From NCBI GenBank assembly GCA_011525625.1, contig WYAX01000012.1:372001-436000 (forward strand): 64,000 bases of DNA, in the 5' to 3' direction. Both the position numbers and the translations under genes were made by a program. Below the pieces are notes generated by a model. That model was not told the origin of the DNA, searched no databases, and was given only the letters and a program-made list of their open reading frames with translations. Shown in pieces: positions 57,489 to 64,000 of the stretch. Every line of letters starts with the position of its first letter. The stretch's first letter is position 1. Source of the DNA: Nitrospira defluvii. GTDB taxonomy: Bacteria; Nitrospirota; Nitrospiria; Nitrospirales; Nitrospiraceae.

Positions 57489-59123
57489 ATGTTGGTGTTT
57501 CTGATACACGTTCGCGATCCCCAGTTTTACGCCTTGCCCGCCAAGACTCGGGCCAAGAACGGCAGGATTCGAGTCATGGGCTTTCCCCCGATCGGCGTCA
57601 TGTCGCTGTCCGCCGTGCTCAAACAGGCGGGGCATGATTGTGTGATGTTCGATCAAGCCAACCCGGAAACCCCCAATGACGTGATTCTGGAACAGATCAA
57701 GAGGCGAAAGCCGGCGCTCGTCGGCATGAGTTTCCTGAGCACAACGAGCTACCCCTACGCCAAGATCCTCGCCAGGCAGATCCGTGCCGCGGATGCGCAG
57801 GTGAAGTTGGCTTTCGGGGGAGTGTTTGCCAGCCTGAATGCCGGGTTGGTGAAGCTCCAATGTCCTGAAGTGGATTTCGTCTGCCGTGGCGATGGGGAGC
57901 AGCTCCTGCTGGATCTACTCAAGAACATGGACGATCCCAGCGGCGTCGGAGGTGTAACCTGGGCAAGGGATGGGCGAGTGGTGAATAACCCCAATCGCCC
58001 TGTGGAACGTCATCTCGATCAGTGGGCATTTCCGGATCGGGAAAGCCTTGAATTGGACTTCGTGGAATCAATGCCGCTGGACGTACCAGCGGTCCTCTCT
58101 ATGGAACGATTTACCACCATGCAGACCTCACGAGGCTGCCCCTGGCCCTGTGTTTTTTGCGATATCCCGATCTTCAACGAGGGGAAGTGGCGGGCCAGGA
58201 GTGCAGATCACGTGGTGGCCGAGCTGAAGCATTTGGAGGCCAACGGGTACGGGTCAGTCTACTTCGTCGACGACCATTTCCTGCTCCAGCCGAAACGTAT
58301 CGACGCCATCTGTAAGGGCGTTATTGAGGCCAAGCTCTCGATCCAGTGGGGCATCGAAGGACGGGTGGACTCGGTGGCCCAGCATCTGTTTCCCATTATG
58401 GCGCAGGCGCACTGCCGAACGGTGATGTTCGGAATCGAAAGCGGAAGCCAGAAGATTCTGGATCGTCTGCAGAAAGAGCAGACCCTGGAGGAAGTGGAGA
58501 CGGCTGTTCGCAATGCGAAGAAGGCGGGGATTGAAATCGTCCATGGATTCTTCACCGTCGGGAATCCGGATGAGACCGTTGAGGACATGCAGAAAACCTT
58601 CGAGTTCGCGTCACGGCTGCCGTTGGACACATTCGGCTTCAATCGGCTCTGTGTCTACCGGGGGACTCCCCTATGGCAGGAATATGTCAAGCGAGGGTTG
58701 GTGAGTGATGCCAAGGACTGGTACAAGTACTTCAAATGTTCCGAAATCGATCCCACCTGCCTCCCGGGCGAAGTGATCAATCAGGTCCGTCAGGAAGGGT
58801 TGAAGAAGTTATTCCTCTACAAGCTGACCCGCTATCCCATTCAAACCTTCAAGTTGCTGCGTCGATTCCTTCGATACATGCCGTTCCGTGACGTGGCCTA
58901 TCTCATCATGAAGCCATTCCTTGGGCAAAAGAAGGGGGCCACCAAGGCAGAGGTGCTCTCTCGCGCCGTGGAGCATGCCGAGATGAAGGATGCCGCTGCT
59001 CAGCTCACTCAGCTGAGCGACGAGTTATTGCACAATGTGATGGAAGAATCCAAAGCCGAACGTCAGCGGATTCAACAGGAAGCGGAAGGTACGCGGGAAC
59101 TGCCTATGGTGAATACTCGCTAA
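57489..59123 (+). CDS. B12-binding radical SAM protein
   Basis: The 544-residue product has an N-terminal cobalamin-binding-like Rossmann domain (about 1-150; GFPPIGVMSLSAVLKQAGH, FGGVFASL) and a radical SAM domain with the [4Fe-4S] motif C-PWP-C-VF-C in the SRGCPWPCVFCD segment (about residue 215-226). The C-terminal part is helical. This layout is shared by the BchE/HpnJ-like and many lipid- or cofactor-modifying families. The exact substrate cannot be told. It stands alone between the MBL-fold gene and the ahcY region. Confidence 0.82.
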   Translation: MLVFLIHVRDPQFYALPAKTRAKNGRIRVMGFPPIGVMSLSAVLKQAGHDCVMFDQANPETPNDVILEQIKRRKPALVGMSFLSTTSYPYAKILARQIRAADAQVKLAFGGVFASLNAGLVKLQCPEVDFVCRGDGEQLLLDLLKNMDDPSGVGGVTWARDGRVVNNPNRPVERHLDQWAFPDRESLELDFVESMPLDVPAVLSMERFTTMQTSRGCPWPCVFCDIPIFNEGKWRARSADHVVAELKHLEANGYGSVYFVDDHFLLQPKRIDAICKGVIEAKLSIQWGIEGRVDSVAQHLFPIMAQAHCRTVMFGIESGSQKILDRLQKEQTLEEVETAVRNAKKAGIEIVHGFFTVGNPDETVEDMQKTFEFASRLPLDTFGFNRLCVYRGTPLWQEYVKRGLVSDAKDWYKYFKCSEIDPTCLPGEVINQVRQEGLKKLFLYKLTRYPIQTFKLLRRFLRYMPFRDVAYLIMKPFLGQKKGATKAEVLSRAVEHAEMKDAAAQLTQLSDELLHNVMEESKAERQRIQQEAEGTRELPMVNTR

Positions 59124-59493
59124 CGGCCTTCCCTCAGTCGCCTGTTTGTAATTTGCCTCGCCGGAGGATTGCCCACGTTGTCACTGAGCCTTGCGAGCCT
59201 CCTTCCCTAGGCTGACAGTGACGTCATTCTGGCGATGCGCCCAACGCCCGCTTCCCTCTCGCCGTTTCAGCTCCTGCTTGTCAGCATGGCCTATGTGAAC
59301 TATGGCCTGGTCTGCCGCGGTGGTGCGATTCTCGCGGGAAAGAACCGGTGCGAGGAGACCTGGCTGCGGGTGATGGGGTGGCGTATGCGCGGCGGAAATT
59401 GATCGAGCGGTATTGTGGCGGTAATGGGTTGGTACTGCAAGAAAAGAGCGGCCGGAGCCTCGATGCACGAAGCTCCGGCACGGGTTGGTTCTG
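59124..59493. other. Intergenic interval with two hairpins
   Basis: It separates the radical SAM gene (plus) and ahcY (minus). An interrupted inverted repeat at 59180-59191/59209-59222 (GTCACTG-AGCCT against AGGCT-GA-CAGTGAC) could end the plus transcript, and a second hairpin at 59451-59479 serves ahcY. The minus-strand frame 59181-59468 is Arg/His/Pro-rich and has no ribosome-binding site. Confidence 0.5.
59451..59479 (-). terminator. Terminator of ahcY
   Basis: Read on the minus strand, GCCGGAGC and GCTCCGGC pair around a 13-base loop with further partial pairing (TTCG/CGA), followed by CGCTCTTTTCTT. It starts 15 bases after the ahcY stop. Confidence 0.7.
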
Positions 59494-60852
<1,359 letters not shown>

Positions 60853-62001
60853 TTAGAGTCCTGCATCCTTCCGCAGGGCTTTCGCCTTATCGGTTTTTTC
60901 CCATGTGAACTCCGGCTCATTGCGGCCGAAGTGTCCATAGGCGGCCGTCTTCCTGAAGATCGGCCGGCGAAGCTTGAGATGGTCGATAATTCCACGCGGG
61001 GTCAGGGGGAAATGTTTCCGAACCAACTTGTCCAAGTTTTCGGGGGCGACGTTCTCCGTGTCTTTGGTATCGACCAGCACCGAGACGGGGTCAGCGACTC
61101 CAATTGCATAGGCCAGTTGGACTTCACATTTAGCGGCTAGACCTGCGGCGACGATATTTTTGGCAATGTAGCGGGCCATGTAAGAGGCCGAGCGGTCCAC
61201 CTTGGATGGATCTTTTCCCGAGAATGCGCCGCCACCATGGCTGCCGTGGCCTCCGTAGGTATCGACAATAATCTTGCGGCCGGTCAGACCGGTGTCGCCC
61301 ATCGGGCCGCCGACCACAAAACGACCGGTCGGGTTGATGTGATGTTTGACGCTGGTCGGATCATACAGGCCCTTCGGCATGACCGGGCGAATCACGTGCT
61401 CCATCAAATCCTTTTCGATCTGCTTATTGGTCACATCCGGACTATGCTGGGTGGATACGACGATGGTGTCGACTCGGAAGGGTTTGCCGTCTTTGTATTC
61501 GACCGTGACTTGGGATTTGCCGTCTGGGCGAACCCATTTGAGAATTTTTTTCTTCCGCACTTCGGCTAGACGCTTGGTCAGCCGATGAGCCAACACGATC
61601 GGCATTGGCATGAGTTCCGCCGTTTCGTTGGTTGCATAGCCGAACATGAGCCCCTGATCTCCTGCGCCGCCGGAATCCACCCCCATGGCGATATCGCCGG
61701 ACTGTTGATGGATGGAGGTCAGGACGGAGCAGGTGTTGGAGTCGAAGCCCCACGAGGCATCGGTGTACCCGACGTCCTTGATCACGTCACGGATGATATC
61801 GGGAATCTCGACATACGCTTTTGTGGAAATTTCTCCGGCAACGAAGGCGATACCGGTCGTCAGGATCGTCTCGCAAGCGACCCGGGAAAGCTTGTCTTGG
61901 GCGATAATGGCATCGAGAATTCCGTCGGAGATTTGATCGGCGATCTTGTCCGGGTGCCCTTCGGTGACCGACTCTGACGTAAACAAATAGTTATGTCTCA
62001 T
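60853..62001 (-). CDS. metK: S-adenosylmethionine synthetase
   Basis: The 382-residue product has [18 protein letters not shown] at the N-terminus, [22 protein letters not shown] (shown in part), and [19 protein letters not shown]. It makes SAM from Met and ATP. GGGGG precedes the ATG. The ahcY gene lies downstream on the same strand. I see no SAM riboswitch in the upstream interval. Confidence 0.95.
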   Translation of the reverse strand: MRHNYLFTSESVTEGHPDKIADQISDGILDAIIAQDKLSRVACETILTTGIAFVAGEISTKAYVEIPDIIRDVIKDVGYTDASWGFDSNTCSVLTSIHQQSGDIAMGVDSGGAGDQGLMFGYATNETAELMPMPIVLAHRLTKRLAEVRKKKILKWVRPDGKSQVTVEYKDGKPFRVDTIVVSTQHSPDVTNKQIEKDLMEHVIRPVMPKGLYDPTSVKHHINPTGRFVVGGPMGDTGLTGRKIIVDTYGGHGSHGGGAFSGKDPSKVDRSASYMARYIAKNIVAAGLAAKCEVQLAYAIGVADPVSVLVDTKDTENVAPENLDKLVRKHFPLTPRGIIDHLKLRRPIFRKTAAYGHFGRNEPEFTWEKTDKAKALRKDAGL

Positions 62002-62400
62002 TGTTCCCCCTGGAAGTGAAGTGATTCGAGGATGCGGCGGTTAGAGTTAGGCGGCACGACGACCGAACGTGGAAGCTTCTGCACGTGCACTGATACGGCA
62101 ACTCCGCAAAAAAACTAAGGCAATAGTAGCTGACCGGAGGATTTTTGTCCACCGTTCTATCGGAATTGGTGCGGCGTTGGTCGGCAGGTGCGGCTTGCTT
62201 GACAGCTCTTCGAGGCGACTTGTAAGATGGCTTACTTTTCGCGTATTTGGAACATTTTCATCGTAGACGCTCTGCTCCGGCAGTTCCAACCTCGTGGTAC
62301 CGGCCTCCATTGGCCGCGGAATCCCACACGCTGCTCATCATTGAGTATGATGGTGGGGGCTGTATGACGGCCAGATCGAAGCGACGAGGCGTGTAGATTC
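62002..62400. other. Divergent intergenic interval between metK and resB
   Basis: It must contain the metK promoter (minus) and the resB promoter (plus, see the next entry). No riboswitch or small gene is recognised; the minus-strand frame 62047-62310 has no ribosome-binding site. Confidence 0.5.
62199..62228 (+). promoter_or_regulatory. Sigma-70-type promoter ahead of resB
   Basis: TTGACA (62199-62204) is followed after 18 bases by TAAGAT (62223-62228). The -35 box is perfect and the -10 matches four of six positions. The predicted start near 62235 gives a leader of about 165 bases before resB. Confidence 0.45.
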
Positions 62401-63837
62401 ATGAACGATAAATCCGACGCAGCATCCGATGTGAGTGCACCCCGGCCGTCTACCTCCGGACTGGGATGGGAAGAGTTTTCGCGCGAAGTCGTGGACTTTT
62501 TCGCCTCGATCAAGCTGGCGATGTTCCTGTTCATTGTCCTTGCCATGACTGCCACGATCGGCACCGTGATTCAGCAGGGCGAACGTCCGGAAACCTATGT
62601 GCAGGAGTATGGGGAAGAGGCCTATCGCTGGTTTCTCCGCCTGGGGTTTACGGATGTGTATCACACCTGGTGGTTTACCGGTCTACTTGGTTTGCTGTGC
62701 GTCAATTCGCTCACCTGCTTCTATAAACGGTTTCCCAGCGTTTGGCGCTCCATGCGTCACGATAAAGTCAGTGTTTCGCTGTCGTTTATCCAGGGGATGA
62801 AGCAGCAGACCACCCTCGCACTCAGTCAACCCAAAGAAACCGTCGCCGAGGGCCTCGTGAGGCTTTTTGCTGAAAAGGGCTACCGAGTCCTGGCGAAAAG
62901 TGATCCTGGGGAAGTCACCGTCTATGCGACCAAAGGCATCATGGGTCGGATCGGGGCGCATGTCGCTCATTTGAGTGCTACTGTGATCGTGTTGGGGGGG
63001 CTTCTTGGTAGTTATTATGGGTTCCAGGAGTTCGGGGTCTGTCTCGAGGGGCAGACCTATCACATCCCGCGGGGCAACTTTGATCTCCGTGTCGATAAGT
63101 TCTGGATCGACTACCATGAAAACGGTTCGGTGAAGTCCTACAACAGCACCTTGACGGTCATCGATCAGGGAACACCGACCATGACGAAGACCATCACCGT
63201 CAATGATCCGTTGGTCTACAAAGGCATCTGGTTCTACCAGTCCAGCTATGGGGATGCGTGGGATCAGATCGAGGCGGCTCGAATCAATATCAAAGACAAG
63301 GCGAATGATAAAATCCTGGCGACGGTGGACTTGGAGTGGAACAAGGAGAAGGCCGTCGACGGACTTCCCTTAAAGATGAAAATGACCGATTTTGTGGCAG
63401 ATTTCGCGTTTAACTCAACCGAAAAAAAGGTCTTCTCGAAGACCGCCGAACATGCCAATCCGGCGATTCGGCTGGCGGTAGATGAGCGCAGCTCCGTACA
63501 ATCCACGCCCTGGGTGTTCTATCATTATCCGGATCTGTTCGAGATCAAGGACTCCGCGTATCAGTTCGAATTTATCGGGTATCAGCCCAAGAAATTCACC
63601 GGCTTGCAGATTGCCAGAAATCCCGGCATCAACATGGTATGGATCGGGTGTACGATGTTGGTGGTGGGTATGACGTTGTCGTCGCTGATCTATCACCGGC
63701 GACTGTGGGCGAAAATTATTCCCGGCGAGTCGGGGGTGACGTTGCACCTCGGGGGTACTACGCATAAGAGCCAAATCGATTTTCAAAAAGAGTTCAAGAA
63801 ACTGACGGAAAAGATTCAAGCAAAGACCTCATCCTGA
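62401..63837 (+). CDS. resB: Cytochrome c biogenesis protein ResB/Ccs1
   Basis: The 478-residue product has three N-terminal membrane helices (about 36-58, 88-108 and 175-200), a large periplasmic domain and a C-terminal helix (about 405-428), the ResB/Ccs1 topology. It works with CcsA in system II cytochrome c maturation, delivering haem to apocytochromes outside the membrane. The dihaem cytochrome and barrel-cytochrome in this window would need such a system. ccsA follows directly. Confidence 0.9.
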   Translation: MNDKSDAASDVSAPRPSTSGLGWEEFSREVVDFFASIKLAMFLFIVLAMTATIGTVIQQGERPETYVQEYGEEAYRWFLRLGFTDVYHTWWFTGLLGLLCVNSLTCFYKRFPSVWRSMRHDKVSVSLSFIQGMKQQTTLALSQPKETVAEGLVRLFAEKGYRVLAKSDPGEVTVYATKGIMGRIGAHVAHLSATVIVLGGLLGSYYGFQEFGVCLEGQTYHIPRGNFDLRVDKFWIDYHENGSVKSYNSTLTVIDQGTPTMTKTITVNDPLVYKGIWFYQSSYGDAWDQIEAARINIKDKANDKILATVDLEWNKEKAVDGLPLKMKMTDFVADFAFNSTEKKVFSKTAEHANPAIRLAVDERSSVQSTPWVFYHYPDLFEIKDSAYQFEFIGYQPKKFTGLQIARNPGINMVWIGCTMLVVGMTLSSLIYHRRLWAKIIPGESGVTLHLGGTTHKSQIDFQKEFKKLTEKIQAKTSS

Positions 63838-63914
63838 AGACTGATGTCGTGCCGCCCAAAGGAAACGTCTTTGGCGTCGGGTTGCACGCGACGATATGAG
63901 AGACGGAGGCCCGT

Positions 63915-64000
63915 ATGATGCGATCGTTGTTTCTCTTTGATATGACATTTTGGCTCTACTTGGCCGCACTGGGTTTGTATGTGGCCTATCTCTTCGCAAA
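63915..64000 (+). CDS. ccsA: Cytochrome c biogenesis protein CcsA, N-terminal part
   Basis: Only the first 28 residues are inside the window (MMRSLFLFDMTFWLYLAALG, then a hydrophobic segment). CGGAGG at 63904-63909 precedes a Met-Met start. The membrane helix and the position after resB suggest CcsA/ResC, the haem handling partner of ResB. The gene runs off the window end, so the family assignment rests largely on context. Confidence 0.6.
   Translation, partial: MMRSLFLFDMTFWLYLAALGLYVAYLFA

Noticed and set aside
59181-59468. 95-residue minus-strand frame
   Set aside because: His/Arg/Pro-rich, no ribosome-binding site, and it covers the two hairpins.
62002-62400. Possible SAM riboswitch upstream of metK
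   Set aside because: I could not match the conserved core of any SAM riboswitch class that I know in this interval; a covariance-model search of SAM and SAH families would settle it.

Overview
The window looks like chromosomal DNA of a chemolithoautotrophic bacterium of the Nitrospirota, most likely a Nitrospira-type nitrite oxidiser. This is inferred from gene content only. It carries a near-complete reductive TCA (rTCA) set: two-subunit ATP-citrate lyase, aconitase, a monomeric NADP-type isocitrate dehydrogenase, a soluble-looking fumarate reductase, succinyl-CoA synthetase and a five-subunit 2-oxoacid:ferredoxin oxidoreductase. It also has system II cytochrome c maturation genes, an exosortase-type (XrtA) polysaccharide deacetylase and very large hybrid histidine kinases. 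The DNA is GC-rich, many starts are GTG or TTG, and overlapping ATGA/GTGA/TAATG gene junctions are common.

Layout. 0-1.7 kb: a small membrane protein, an outer-membrane barrel and a Gly/Tyr-rich lipoprotein. 1.77-10.1 kb: a sigma-70 promoter drives rpsF-ssb-rpsR-yceD-rpmF-plsX-fabH-fabD-fabG-acpP-fabF-rnc, followed by an exported cyclophilin and a terminator. 10.9-12.5 kb: an exported protein of unknown function and the XrtA-type deacetylase, the latter behind a sigma-54-like promoter with an upstream dyad. 12.8-18.9 kb (minus): a FIST sensor, a 1,212-residue hybrid kinase and a frame-broken receiver-kinase, translationally coupled. 19.3-21.1 kb (minus): an NHL/SMP-30-like exported protein and a Cys/His-rich protein. 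21.3-24.0 kb (plus): folD-metF-panB, one-carbon metabolism. 24.0-34.3 kb (minus): one long run of genes comprising an outer-membrane barrel with a haem motif, a dihaem cytochrome c, a cupredoxin-like protein, two hybrid kinases of the same architecture, apaH and a DUF309 protein. 34.5-35.3 kb (minus): queF and an orphan MTHFR C-terminal-domain protein.

35.7-39.9 kb (plus): the five-subunit oxidoreductase, closed by a strong terminator. 40-43.7 kb: an 82-residue protein, an Rsm22-type protein with a Cys cluster motif, two small proteins, a dual-specificity-like phosphatase and mutM. 43.9-56.4 kb (plus): aclB-aclA-acnA-idh-frdB-frdA-sucC-sucD with a terminator. This block and the oxidoreductase cover citrate cleavage, citrate/isocitrate interconversion, carboxylation of 2-oxoglutarate, fumarate reduction, succinyl-CoA formation and ferredoxin-dependent carboxylation. 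Fumarase and malate dehydrogenase are not in the window. 56.5-64 kb: an exported metallo-beta-lactamase-fold protein, a B12-binding radical SAM protein, ahcY and metK (minus; methyl cycle), and resB plus the start of ccsA (plus).

Three genes on the minus strand (near 13.92, 31.62 and 33.17 kb) show frame breaks, each consistent with a single-base change. All core metabolic genes are intact. The breaks may be real decay of accessory genes or assembly errors. The best candidates for an undescribed system are the barrel-cytochrome/dihaem cytochrome/cupredoxin/two-kinase operon and the regulatory dyads in front of the two rTCA transcription units.
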